DNA from: Acidocella sp. KAb 2-4
GTDB lineage: Bacteria > Pseudomonadota > Alphaproteobacteria > Acetobacterales > Acetobacteraceae
Direction of reading: 5' to 3'
NCBI RefSeq assembly: GCF_020567705.1
Contig: NZ_JAJDJU010000022.1
Location: 1 to 41,318 of the forward strand
DNA length: 41,318 nucleotides
Part shown: piece by piece, positions 29,270-37,353 of the stretch
Position numbering within the stretch: the stretch's first letter is position 1
Layout of the letters: each line of letters starts with the position of its first letter
Notes under the pieces: model-generated
The model's input: the letters and a program-made list of their open reading frames with translations, nothing else
Database searches by the model: none
What the model was told of the DNA's origin: nothing
Made by a program: the position numbers and the translations under genes

Positions 29270-30457
29270 TTACCCGGCGAAGGGCACATGCACCCAGCCG
29301 GACATCAGCACGCGGGCCGAGCGGCTCATGATCGCCTTGCTCACCTGCCACTCGCCGTTGACGAGTTGCGCCTTGGAGCCGACGCGCAACGTGCCCGAGG
29401 GATGGCCGAAGCATACCGTCTCGCGCTCGCCCCCGCCCGCGGCCAAATTGACCAGCGTGCCGGTGATCGCCGCCGCGGTGGCGATGGCGACCGAGGCGGT
29501 GCCCATCATCGCGTGGTGCAGCTTGCCCATCGACATCGCGCGCACCAGCACGTCGATATCCCCAGCCCCGATCGGCTTCCCGGACGAGGCGGTGTAAGCC
29601 TTTGGCGGCGCCACCCAGGCGATCTTCGGCGTGTGCTGGCGCGAAGCGGCTTCGTCGAGCGACTTGATCAGCCCCATCTTCAGCGCGCCGTAAGCCCGGA
29701 TCGTCTCCAGCTTCTGCAGCGCCGCGGCGTCGCTGTTCACGTCCTCCTGCAACTCGGTGCCGGTATAGCCCAGCGCCTCGGCGTTGAGGAAAATCGTCGG
29801 GATGCCGGAATTAATCATCGTCGCCTTGAAGGTGCCGATGCCCGGCACCTCCAGATCATCGATCAGCTTGCCGGTGGGGAACAGCGCGCCGCCATCGCCC
29901 TCCTCGGCCGGGTCCATGAATTCCAGAACCACCTCGGCGGCGGGGAAGGTCACGCCGTCGAGCTCGAAATCGCCGGTTTCCTGCACTTCGCCATTGGTCA
30001 TCGGCACATGCGCGATGATCGTCTTGCCGATATTAGCCTGCCAGATGCGGATCACCGCCGTGCCGTTGGCGGGCAGGCGGGCGGGGTCGACCAGCCCGTT
30101 GCGGATCGCGAACGGGCCGACCGCGGCGGAGAGATTGCCGCAATTGCCCGACCAGTCGACGAACGCCTTGTCGATGGCGACCTGCCCGAACAGGTAGTCG
30201 ACGTCGTGATCGGGCTTTTCGCTGCGGCTGATGATCACGGTTTTCGAGGTCGAGGAGGTCGCCCCGCCCATGCCGTCGATCTGCTTGCCGTAAGCGTCCG
30301 GGCTGCCGATCACGCGCATCAGCAGGGTGTCGCGCGCCTTGCCGGGCGTGCGCGCGGCCGCGGGCAGTTCATCGCGCACGAAGAACACGCCCTTGGAGGT
30401 GCCGCCACGCATATAGGTGGCGGGAACCTTGATCTGCGGTGCGAAGGTCATGTCCAT
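29270..30457 (-). CDS. prpF: 2-methylaconitate cis-trans isomerase PrpF
   Basis: Methylcitrate-cycle isomerase acting with AcnD, 395 aa. From ATG 30457. Conserved blocks: PATYMRGGTSKGVFF, IDGMGGATSSTSKTV with a Lys near 72, and VDWSGNCGNLSAAVGPFAI with a Cys near 106; these match Lys73 and Cys107 of characterised PrpF. The protein is cytoplasmic and has the diaminopimelate-epimerase-like fold by family. Stop and start of acnD and prpF overlap as TGATG, so translation is coupled. Confidence 0.95.
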   Translation of the reverse strand: MDMTFAPQIKVPATYMRGGTSKGVFFVRDELPAAARTPGKARDTLLMRVIGSPDAYGKQIDGMGGATSSTSKTVIISRSEKPDHDVDYLFGQVAIDKAFVDWSGNCGNLSAAVGPFAIRNGLVDPARLPANGTAVIRIWQANIGKTIIAHVPMTNGEVQETGDFELDGVTFPAAEVVLEFMDPAEEGDGGALFPTGKLIDDLEVPGIGTFKATMINSGIPTIFLNAEALGYTGTELQEDVNSDAAALQKLETIRAYGALKMGLIKSLDEAASRQHTPKIAWVAPPKAYTASSGKPIGAGDIDVLVRAMSMGKLHHAMMGTASVAIATAAAITGTLVNLAAGGGERETVCFGHPSGTLRVGSKAQLVNGEWQVSKAIMSRSARVLMSGWVHVPFAG

Positions 30458-33054
30458 CACTCCGCCGCCTGCGCCGCTTCCAGGAAGTCCTGCGCGAAGC
30501 GCTGCAGCACGCCGCCCGCCTCGTACACCGACACTTCCTCGGCCGTGTCCAGACGCGAGGTCACGGGCACCTCGGTGGTGCTGCCATCCTTGCGGTGGAT
30601 CACCAGCGTGAGATCGGCGCGCGGCTTGCGCTCGCCCTTCACGTCATAGGTCTCGGTGCCGTCCAGCCCCAGGGTGAGGCGGGTGGTGCCGGGCTTGAAC
30701 TCCAGCGGCAGCACGCCCATGCCGATCAGGTTGGTGCGGTGGATGCGCTCGAAGCCCTCGGCCACGATCGCCTCCACACCGGCCAGGCGCACGCCCTTGG
30801 CCGCCCAATCGCGCGAGGAGCCCTGGCCGTAATCGGCGCCCGCCACGATGATCAGCGGCTGGCGGCGGTTCATGTAGGTCTCGATCGCCTCCCACATCCG
30901 CATTACCTGGCCTTCCGGCTCCACGCGGGCCAGCGAGCCCTTCTTCACCGCGCCATCCGGGGCGCGGACCATCTCATTGAGCAGGGTCGGGTTGGCGAAG
31001 GTGGCGCGCTGCGCCGTCAGGTGGTCGCCGCGATGGGTGGCGTAGGAGTTAAAATCCTCCTCCGGCAGGCCCATCTTGGCCAGATACTCGCCCGCCGCCG
31101 AGTTGGGCAGAATGGCGTTGGAGGGCGAGAGATGGTCGGTGGTGATGTTGTCGCCCAGCACCGCCAGCGGCCGCATGCCGCTCAGCGTGCGCTCGCCGGC
31201 CAGCGCGCCCTCCCAATAGGGCGGGCGGCGGATATAGGTGCTCTGCGCGCGCCAGGCGTAAAGCGGGCTCACCTGCTTGCGCGCGCCGCGATGGCCGAAC
31301 ATCGGCTCATACACTTTCTGGAACTGCTCGGGCTTCACCGAGGACGCGACCACGGCGTCGATCTCCTCGTCGGAGGGCCAGATATCCTTGAGGCGGATTT
31401 CCTTGCCATCAGGGGTGATGCCGAGCACGTCCTTCTCGATGTCGAAGCGGATGGTGCCAGCGATGGCATAGGCCACCACCAGCGGCGGCGAGGCCAGGAA
31501 GGCCTGCTTGGCATAGGGGTGGATGCGCCCGTCGAAATTGCGGTTGCCCGAGAGCACGGCCACGGAATACAGGTCGCGGTCGATGATCTCCTGCTGGATC
31601 TTCGGGTCCAGCGCGCCGGACATGCCGTTGCAGGTGGTGCAGGCGAAGGCGACGATGCCAAAGCCCAGCTTCTCCAGATCGGCGGTCAGCCCGGCCTCGT
31701 CCAGATACAGCGCCACGGCCTTGGAGCCGGGGGCGAGCGAGGATTTCACCCAGGGCTTGCGGGTGAGCCCCGCCTTGTTGGCGTTGCGCGCCAGCAGCGC
31801 GGCGGCGATCACGTTGCGCGGGTTGGAGGTGTTGGTGCAGCTGGTGATGGCGGCGATGATCACCGCGCCATCCGGCATCTTGCCTTCCTCCAGCGTCCAG
31901 GGCGCGGCCACGCCGCGCTCGGCCAGGGCCGAAACCGGCAGGCGGCGATGCGGGTTGGAGGGCCCGGCCAGCGTGCGCACGACGGAGCTGAGGTCGAATT
32001 TCAGCACGCGCTCATATTTGGCGTCTTTCAGCGTGTCGGCCCATAGCCCGGCGGTGCGGGCATAGGTCTCGACCAGCTTCACCTGCTCCGGCGCGCGGCC
32101 GGTGAGGCGCAGATACTCGATGGTCTGCTCGTCGATCGCGAACATCGCCGCGGTGGCGCCGTATTCGGGGGCCATGTTGGAGATGGTGGCGCGGTCGCCG
32201 ATGGTCAGGCTCGACGCGCCGGCGCCGTAGAATTCCAGATAAGCGCCGACGACCTTCTCCTTGCGCAGGAACTCGGTGAGCGTCAGCACGATGTCGGTGG
32301 CGGTGATGCCGGGCTGGCGGTGCCCGCTCAGCTCCACGCCGATGATGTCCGGCAGGCGCATCCAGGAGGCGCGGCCGAGCATCACATTCTCGGCCTCCAG
32401 CCCGCCGACGCCCACCGCGATCACGCCCAGCGCGTCGACATGCGGGGTGTGGGAATCGGTGCCGACCAGCGTGTCGGGGAAGGCGACGCCATCCTTGCTG
32501 AAGACCACCGGCGACATCCGCTCCAGGTTGATCTGGTGCATGATGCCATTGCCCGCGGGCACCACGTCCACATTGTCGAAGGCTTCCTTGGTCCAGTTGA
32601 TGAAGTGGAAGCGGTCCTCGTTGCGGCGGTCCTCGACGGCGCGGTTCTTGGCGAAGGCGTCCTTGTCAAACCCGCCATATTCCACCGCCAGCGAGTGATC
32701 GACGATCAGCTGCACCGGCACCACCGGGTTCACCTTGGCCGGGTCGCCGCCCTTATCGGCAATGGCGTCGCGCAGCCCGGCGAGGTCCACCAGCGCGGTC
32801 TGGCCCAGAATGTCGTGGCAGACCACGCGGGCGGGGTACCAGGGGAAGTCGAGATCGCGCTTGCGCTCGATCAGCTGCTTGAGCGAGGCGGTGAGCTGCG
32901 ACGGCTCGCAGCGGCGCACCAGGTTCTCGGCATGTACGCGCGAGGTATAGGGCAGCCCGGCCCAGGCGCCGGGGGCGATCGCCTCGACGGCCTCGCTTGC
33001 GTCGAAATAATCCAGCCCGGTGCCGGGCAATGGCTTGCGGTATTTTGTGTTCAT
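30457..33054 (-). CDS. acnD: Fe/S-dependent 2-methylisocitrate dehydratase AcnD
   Basis: Dehydrates 2-methylcitrate in the AcnD/PrpF variant of the methylcitrate cycle, 865 aa. Aconitase-superfamily motifs: VGTDSHTPHVDALGVIAVGVGG, the [4Fe-4S] cysteines in ITSCTNTSNPRNV (about residue 405) and CTTCNGMSG (about 471 and 474), and the swivelling C-terminal domain with GADYGQGSSRDWAAKG. The start GYRKPLPGT-type N-terminus (MNTKYRKPLPGTGLDYFD) is characteristic of AcnD rather than AcnA. ATG overlaps the GntR stop by 4 bp. Neither prpB nor prpC is next to it. Confidence 0.95.
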   Translation of the reverse strand: MNTKYRKPLPGTGLDYFDASEAVEAIAPGAWAGLPYTSRVHAENLVRRCEPSQLTASLKQLIERKRDLDFPWYPARVVCHDILGQTALVDLAGLRDAIADKGGDPAKVNPVVPVQLIVDHSLAVEYGGFDKDAFAKNRAVEDRRNEDRFHFINWTKEAFDNVDVVPAGNGIMHQINLERMSPVVFSKDGVAFPDTLVGTDSHTPHVDALGVIAVGVGGLEAENVMLGRASWMRLPDIIGVELSGHRQPGITATDIVLTLTEFLRKEKVVGAYLEFYGAGASSLTIGDRATISNMAPEYGATAAMFAIDEQTIEYLRLTGRAPEQVKLVETYARTAGLWADTLKDAKYERVLKFDLSSVVRTLAGPSNPHRRLPVSALAERGVAAPWTLEEGKMPDGAVIIAAITSCTNTSNPRNVIAAALLARNANKAGLTRKPWVKSSLAPGSKAVALYLDEAGLTADLEKLGFGIVAFACTTCNGMSGALDPKIQQEIIDRDLYSVAVLSGNRNFDGRIHPYAKQAFLASPPLVVAYAIAGTIRFDIEKDVLGITPDGKEIRLKDIWPSDEEIDAVVASSVKPEQFQKVYEPMFGHRGARKQVSPLYAWRAQSTYIRRPPYWEGALAGERTLSGMRPLAVLGDNITTDHLSPSNAILPNSAAGEYLAKMGLPEEDFNSYATHRGDHLTAQRATFANPTLLNEMVRAPDGAVKKGSLARVEPEGQVMRMWEAIETYMNRRQPLIIVAGADYGQGSSRDWAAKGVRLAGVEAIVAEGFERIHRTNLIGMGVLPLEFKPGTTRLTLGLDGTETYDVKGERKPRADLTLVIHRKDGSTTEVPVTSRLDTAEEVSVYEAGGVLQRFAQDFLEAAQAAE

Positions 33055-33749
33055 GCGCTGGTTTCCTTCGGGATTTGGCGTTCGATGTTGAGGCGGGAGG
33101 TGCGGATGTGGCGGCGCATCAAAAGCTCCGCCAGCTCGCCATCGCCTTCGGCGATGGCGTCAAGAATCCGGTGATGCTCAGCGAAGGCCTGGGCCGGGCG
33201 GTGCGGCGTGGCCGAATATTGGATGCGGTACATGCGCGCGAGCTGGTAGAGTTCATCGCAGAGCAGGCGGATGAGCATGCCGTTGCCGCTGCCCTGCACG
33301 ATCCGGTAATGGAAGTCGAAATCGCCTTCCTGCAGATAATAGCCGCGCCCGGCCTGGAAGGCTTCGTCGCGCTCATGCTCGCGCAGCACCCCGCGCAGCT
33401 CCTCCACCTCCTCCGGGCGCATGCGCTCGGCCGCCAGCCGGCAGGCCAGCCCCTCCAGCGATTCACGGATCTGGTAGAGTTCGCTCAATTCCTGGCGGCT
33501 GAGCGAGGCCACCCGCGCCCCCACATGCGGGATGCGCACGATCAGCTTTTGCCCCTCCAGCCGGTGCAGCGCCTCGCGCAGCGGGCCGCGGCTGATGCCA
33601 TAGGCGCGGGCCAGCTCGGGCTCGGAAATCTTGCTCCCCGGCGCGATCTCGCCCTTCACGATGGCCGATTGCAGCAGCCGCAGCACATGGTCCGAGAGGG
33701 TCTCGCCCTCGGCCGCGCCGCCGCTCAGCATGGTCTGCGCTTTCTGCAT
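33051..33749 (-). CDS. GntR-family regulator, FCD type
   Basis: Likely regulator of the acnD-prpF operon, 232 aa. N-terminal winged helix: LSDHVLRLLQSAIVKGEIAPGSKISEPELARAYGISRGPLREALHRLEGQKLI. The FCD all-helical effector domain follows, with conserved His/Asp residues (FDFHYRIV and EHHRILDAI) that bind a metal in this family. Ligands in related methylcitrate regulators are pathway acids, but here that is inference. It heads the operon; two sequence-similar operator boxes lie immediately upstream. ATG 33749 is used; ATG 33731 is an alternative, and neither has a strong ribosome binding site. Confidence 0.88.
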   Translation of the reverse strand: MQKAQTMLSGGAAEGETLSDHVLRLLQSAIVKGEIAPGSKISEPELARAYGISRGPLREALHRLEGQKLIVRIPHVGARVASLSRQELSELYQIRESLEGLACRLAAERMRPEEVEELRGVLREHERDEAFQAGRGYYLQEGDFDFHYRIVQGSGNGMLIRLLCDELYQLARMYRIQYSATPHRPAQAFAEHHRILDAIAEGDGELAELLMRRHIRTSRLNIERQIPKETSA

Positions 33750-33824
33750 AGTGTTGACAATAATCTGCCTATTGCCCCGAAATTCGCCTGATTTCTAAGT
33801 CGCGCCCGTCAGATTGTCAACAAT
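33750..33824 (-). promoter_or_regulatory. Promoter with paired GntR/FCD operator boxes
   Basis: The palindrome ATTGTCAACAAT (33813-33824) overlaps a minus-strand -35 TTGACA (33820-33815), with 17 bp to -10 TAGAAA (33797-33792). A second copy, AGTGTTGACAAT in plus-strand reading (33750-33761), abuts the gntR start. Both fit the TTGT-N2-ACAA pattern of FCD regulators and suggest autoregulation of gntR-acnD-prpF. Confidence 0.6.
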
Positions 33825-33953
33825 AAAGCCAATTGCCCGGCGCCCCGTAATTTCATACTCGAACGGTATGCCGCGCGGCGCAAAAAAGTATTTTTCCACC
33901 ATCGCGTGATCCCGAATACTCCGCCCAACATCAACAGACGCCGAGGAAACCCC

Positions 33954-33989
33954 ATGCGAGACGGCACCAAGCCGCGAGGGCGCCGCTAA
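33954..33989 (+). CDS. Very short ORF upstream of the monooxygenase genes
   Basis: An 11-codon ORF (MRDGTKPRGRR) with a good GAGGAA 6 nt before its ATG, followed by a GC-rich hairpin and T run before dmpL. It could be a leader peptide, or chance. It lacks the Glu and Tyr of PqqA. The remaining part of this 290-bp gap also holds CATAC...GTATG (33854-33870), a possible operator. No gene is seen otherwise. Confidence 0.2.
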   Translation: MRDGTKPRGRR

Positions 33990-34034
33990 GGCCGGCCCGC
34001 CCGCCACAGCATGACATGAGACCACGCCGATCAC

Positions 34035-34078
34035 CGCCCGCCCACCCGGGCCGGGAACGGGGCGCCGCGCCGTTTTTT
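34035..34078 (+). terminator. GC-rich hairpin with T run before dmpL
   Basis: CGCCC (34035-34039) can pair with GGGCG (34060-34064), with alternative nested GC stems, and six T follow at 34073-34078. The element precedes dmpL by about 40 bp, so it may act as an attenuator in the leader. The stem is not unique, so confidence is low. Confidence 0.3.
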
Positions 34079-34115
34079 GCCCCCCGCGCCGCCGCAACAA
34101 AAAAGGAGAGGAATT

Positions 34116-35108
34116 TTGAGCGTCCAGATCAAGACCGTGGATTTAACGCCCAAGCGGCAGACTTTCGCCCATGTCGCCCGGCGCCTGGGCGGCGACAAAC
34201 CGGCCACGCGCTACCAGGAAGCCACGCTGGACCTGCAGGCGACCGAGAATTTTCACTACAAGCCGCTTTGGGAGCCGCAATTCTGGCAATATGACACGCG
34301 CAAGACCGCGGTGGTGATGGCGGATTGGTACAAGCCGCTCGACCCGCGCCAGTATTATTACGGCAGCTACAACATCGCCCGCGCCAACATGCAGAGCGCC
34401 GGCGAGCGCAATTTCACCTTCGTCGAGGAGCGTGGGTTGCTGGCGACGATCTCCGACGCCGAGCGCGCGCGGGTGACCAGCCTGTTGCTGCCGGTGCGCC
34501 ATCTGCACTGGGGCAGCAACATGAACATGGCCGAGATCTGTCAGCGCGGCTATGGCACGGCCGTCACCGCGCCCTGCATCTTCTCCGCCGGCGACCAGCT
34601 CGGCATGGCGCAGATCGTCAGCCGCATCGGCCTGGCGCTGGATGGCCAGACCGGCGCCTGCCTCGCCGCCGCCAAGCAGGGCTGGATGAGCAACCCCGCC
34701 TGGCAGGGCGTGCGGCAGATGATCGAGGACACGCTGGTCCAGCGCGACTGGTTCGAACTGTTCACCGCGCAGGTGCTGGGCGTGAACGAAGTTGTGCTGA
34801 AACTGGTTTACGGCGCGCTGGAGCAGGCTTTTCCCGAATCCGGCCTGGCGCTGGCCATGCTCACCGGGTTCATGGCCGATTGGGCCGCCGACGAGACGCG
34901 CTGGAGCGACGCGGTGCTGAAGACCGTGGCCGCGGAATCGGAGGCGAACAAGGCGCTGATCTCCGGCTGGGCGGAGCGCTGGATCGCGCGCGCCGTGACG
35001 GCGGCGGAGCCGCTCAGCGCCGCGCTGCTGGGCGACCATGGCGCCGCCGCCCGCGCCGCGGGCGACGCCGCGCGCGGGCACGGGCGCAAGCTCGGCCTGG
35101 CGCTGTAA
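34116..35108 (+). CDS. dmpL: Phenol hydroxylase, small (beta) oxygenase subunit DmpL-like
   Basis: Structural subunit of the soluble diiron hydroxylase, 330 aa (DmpL is about 331). TTG 34116 follows GGAGAGGA and yields the conserved N-terminus SVQIKTVDLTPKRQTF then GDKPATRYQEATLDL. Middle blocks FHYKPLWEPQF, DWYKPLDPRQYYYGSY, and RIGLALDGQTG plus LVQRDWFELFTAQ match the phenol hydroxylase beta subunit. No metal ligands are expected in this subunit. The upstream ORF extension has no homology, so TTG is preferred. The next gene is 7 bp downstream. Confidence 0.92.
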   Translation: MSVQIKTVDLTPKRQTFAHVARRLGGDKPATRYQEATLDLQATENFHYKPLWEPQFWQYDTRKTAVVMADWYKPLDPRQYYYGSYNIARANMQSAGERNFTFVEERGLLATISDAERARVTSLLLPVRHLHWGSNMNMAEICQRGYGTAVTAPCIFSAGDQLGMAQIVSRIGLALDGQTGACLAAAKQGWMSNPAWQGVRQMIEDTLVQRDWFELFTAQVLGVNEVVLKLVYGALEQAFPESGLALAMLTGFMADWAADETRWSDAVLKTVAAESEANKALISGWAERWIARAVTAAEPLSAALLGDHGAAARAAGDAARGHGRKLGLAL

Positions 35109-35115
35109 GGGGGCG

Positions 35116-35391
35116 ATGATGACACAGCTCGCCTCCATCACGCTGATGCGCAACGACGACGCCCGCCCGATCATCGACGCCATCATGGCCGATAATCCCG
35201 ATGTGTGCGTGCTCAACATGCCAGGCGCCGTCAAGCTCGATTGCGATGGCCGCCTACGGGTCAACCGCGCCTCGGTCGAGGAACGCATGGGCCGCGCCTG
35301 GAGCCCGCAGGAGATCCAGCTCGTGCTCGTCTCCATGGCGGGCAATCTGGAAGAGGATGACGACCAGTTCACCCTGAGCTGGCACAAATAA
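35116..35391 (+). CDS. dmpM: Phenol hydroxylase coupling/effector protein DmpM-like
   Basis: Cofactorless effector protein, 91 aa, that binds the hydroxylase near its diiron site to set reactivity. Residues NDDARPIIDAIMADNPD, then VNRASVEERMGRAWSPQEIQ and a final AGNLEEDDDQFTLSWHK, are the DmpM/MmoB family pattern. ATG at 35116 (a second at 35119) gives the family length; an upstream in-frame start at 35038 would lie in dmpL. The gap to dmpN is 19 bp, containing GAGGG. Confidence 0.92.
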   Translation: MMTQLASITLMRNDDARPIIDAIMADNPDVCVLNMPGAVKLDCDGRLRVNRASVEERMGRAWSPQEIQLVLVSMAGNLEEDDDQFTLSWHK

Positions 35392-35410
35392 GAGCGAGGG
35401 AAAAACCGCA

Positions 35411-36925
35411 ATGACCGCCAAGAAACTAAGCCTGAAGCAGCGCTACGAGTTCCTCACGCGCGATCTCGACTGGGAGCCGAGCTACCAATCCGCCGACGAC
35501 ATCTACCCCTACGACAAATTCGAGGGCATCAAGATCAAGGACTGGTCCGGCTGGGAGGACCCGTTCCGCTTGACCATGGATTCCTATTGGAAATTCCAGG
35601 CGGAAAAGGAGCGCAAGCTCTATGCGGTGATCGACGCCTTCGCCCAGAATAACGGCCAGACCGGCGTTTCCGATGGCCGCTACATCAACGTGCTGAAGGT
35701 CTTCCTCACCGGCATCTCGCCCGAGGAATACCAGGCGCATCGCGGCTTCGCCTTCACCGGGCGGCATCTGCGCGGCGCGGGCACGCGCGTCGCCTGCCAG
35801 ATGCAGTCGCTCGACGAGCTGCGCCATGTGCAGACGCAGATCCACACGATCAGCCATTACAACAAATATTTCGATGGCATGTCGGAATTCCCGATCCAGC
35901 ATGACCGCGTGTTCTATCTCTCGGTGCCGAAGAGCTTCTTCGACGACGCCCGCACCGCCGGACCGTTCGAGTTCATGGTCGCGGTCGGCTTCGCCTTTGA
36001 ATACGTGCTCACCAATCTGCTGTTCGTGCCGTTCATGTCCGGCGCCGCCTATAATGGCGACATGTCGACGGTGACCTTCGGCTTCTCCGCGCAATCGGAT
36101 GAAAGCCGGCACATGACGCTGGGCATCGAGGTGATCAAGTTCCTGCTCGAACAGCACCCGGATAATCTGCCGATCGTGCAGCGCTGGGTGGATAAATGGT
36201 TCTGGCGCGGCTTCCGCCTGCTCGGCATCGTCGCCGCGATGATGGACTACATGCTGCCCAAGAAGGTGATGAGCTGGAAGGAGGCATGGGATATTTATTT
36301 CGTCGAGGCCGGCGGCGCGCTGTTCCAGGATCTCGCGCGCTATGGGCTGAAGATGCCGAAATATGCCGATATCGCCACCGAGGCTGGCGAGCATATCTCG
36401 CACCAGAATTGGGGGCTGTTCTACCAGCTCTGCCATGTCGCCGGGTTCCATGCCTGGATGCCCGATGCCGAGCATCTCGACTGGCTCTCCGCGAAATACC
36501 CCAACACCTTCGACAAATATTACCGCCCGCGGTTCGAGATGTGGGCGAAGCAGGAGAAGGAGGGCAAGCGCTTCTTCTTCAACGGCCTGCCGCAGCTCTG
36601 CAGCTGCTGCCAGCTGCCGATGCTCTACACCGAGCCCGGCGACCCCACCAAGACCTGCTTTCGCAGCTCGGTGTTCAAAGGCACGCGCTATCATTTCTGC
36701 TCCGATGGTTGCAAGGACATCTTCGACGGCGAGCCGGAGAAATATGTCCAGTCCTGGCTGCCGGTGAACCAGATCTTCCAGGGCAATTGCGGCGGCGCCA
36801 CCGTTCCGGAAGTGTTGGATTGGTACAAGATCAATGTCGGCGTCGATAACGGCGATTATGTCGGCTCGCCCGACGAAGCCCTGTGGAACGCCTGGACCGC
36901 GCAACGCTTCAGCGAAGCCAGCTAA
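35411..36925 (+). CDS. dmpN: Phenol hydroxylase, large (alpha) catalytic subunit DmpN-like
   Basis: Catalytic subunit with the carboxylate-bridged diiron centre, 504 aa. Starts AKKLSLKQRYEFLTRDLDW as in DmpN. Ligands are readable: Glu106, Glu136 and His139 (DELRH), Glu197, Glu231 and His234 (DESRH), the same spacing as toluene/o-xylene and phenol hydroxylases. Near the C-terminus a YHS-like Cys-rich segment (LCSCCQLPML, then YHFCSDGCKDIF) matches the DmpN type and binds a zinc ion in homologues. Predicted reaction: O2- and NADH-dependent hydroxylation of phenols to catechols. Substrate range may include cresols, toluene or related compounds. Confidence 0.95.
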   Translation: MTAKKLSLKQRYEFLTRDLDWEPSYQSADDIYPYDKFEGIKIKDWSGWEDPFRLTMDSYWKFQAEKERKLYAVIDAFAQNNGQTGVSDGRYINVLKVFLTGISPEEYQAHRGFAFTGRHLRGAGTRVACQMQSLDELRHVQTQIHTISHYNKYFDGMSEFPIQHDRVFYLSVPKSFFDDARTAGPFEFMVAVGFAFEYVLTNLLFVPFMSGAAYNGDMSTVTFGFSAQSDESRHMTLGIEVIKFLLEQHPDNLPIVQRWVDKWFWRGFRLLGIVAAMMDYMLPKKVMSWKEAWDIYFVEAGGALFQDLARYGLKMPKYADIATEAGEHISHQNWGLFYQLCHVAGFHAWMPDAEHLDWLSAKYPNTFDKYYRPRFEMWAKQEKEGKRFFFNGLPQLCSCCQLPMLYTEPGDPTKTCFRSSVFKGTRYHFCSDGCKDIFDGEPEKYVQSWLPVNQIFQGNCGGATVPEVLDWYKINVGVDNGDYVGSPDEALWNAWTAQRFSEAS

Positions 36926-36937
36926 GGAAACACACGC

Positions 36938-37303
36938 ATGTCTGTTGTCGCCATCACCCCCGATTACGAGGACTACATCGAATACCGCGATGAGCAATCG
37001 CTCTATCACGGCGCCATGCTCGTCTATGTGCATTGGGAGGAGCATATCTCCTTTGTCTCCGCCTTCGGCGTACCGCTGCCGCCCGGCACGCCGTTCGGCG
37101 CCATCTGCGAGATCGCCATGGGCATCTATGGCGATCACCCCGATGCCGCGCGGATCGATTGGAGCCAGGCGGAATGGATGATCGATGACGAGCGGGCAAC
37201 GCCCGATTTCGGCAAGTCCATCGTCGAGAACGGCATCGGCCATAAATCGCTGATCCGGTTCTGGACGCCCGGCCTGCACGGCTATCAGGGCACCGCGAAC
37301 TGA
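36938..37303 (+). CDS. dmpO: Phenol hydroxylase gamma subunit DmpO-like
   Basis: Small third oxygenase component, 121 aa. Pattern ITPDYEDYIEYRDEQSLYHGAMLVYVHWEEHISFVSAFGVPLPPGTPFGAI, then a region with HPDAARIDWSQAEWMIDDE and IGHKSLIRFWTPGLHGYQG matches DmpO. AGGAA precedes the ATG 12 bp after dmpN. In complete clusters a reductase (dmpP) follows directly; here a weak GC hairpin and an unrelated flavoprotein follow, so electron supply must come from elsewhere in the genome. Confidence 0.92.
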   Translation: MSVVAITPDYEDYIEYRDEQSLYHGAMLVYVHWEEHISFVSAFGVPLPPGTPFGAICEIAMGIYGDHPDAARIDWSQAEWMIDDERATPDFGKSIVENGIGHKSLIRFWTPGLHGYQGTAN

Positions 37304-37353
37304 CACGCCCCGCCGCTCTGGCGTTTCCGCGCCGGGGCGGTGCATAAGGGCGC

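Noticed and set aside
33960-33980. Sigma-54 promoter (GGCAC near 33963) for the monooxygenase genes
   Set aside because: The GG to GC spacing is not the required 10 nt, and the -12 element is not TTGCA-like.
33954-33989. pqqA peptide gene
   Set aside because: PqqA needs a conserved Glu and Tyr about four residues apart and is longer. This peptide has neither.
34116-37303. Methane or propane monooxygenase (MmoX/MimA type)
   Set aside because: Gene order L-M-N-O, the DmpN-like N-terminus and the YHS-like Cys segment fit the phenol hydroxylase group; the MMO and Mim operons have a different order.
35426-37345. Minus-strand open frame of 639 codons
   Set aside because: Antisense to dmpN and dmpO, whose metal ligands and conserved N-termini are intact. 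No domain is visible in the antisense product.
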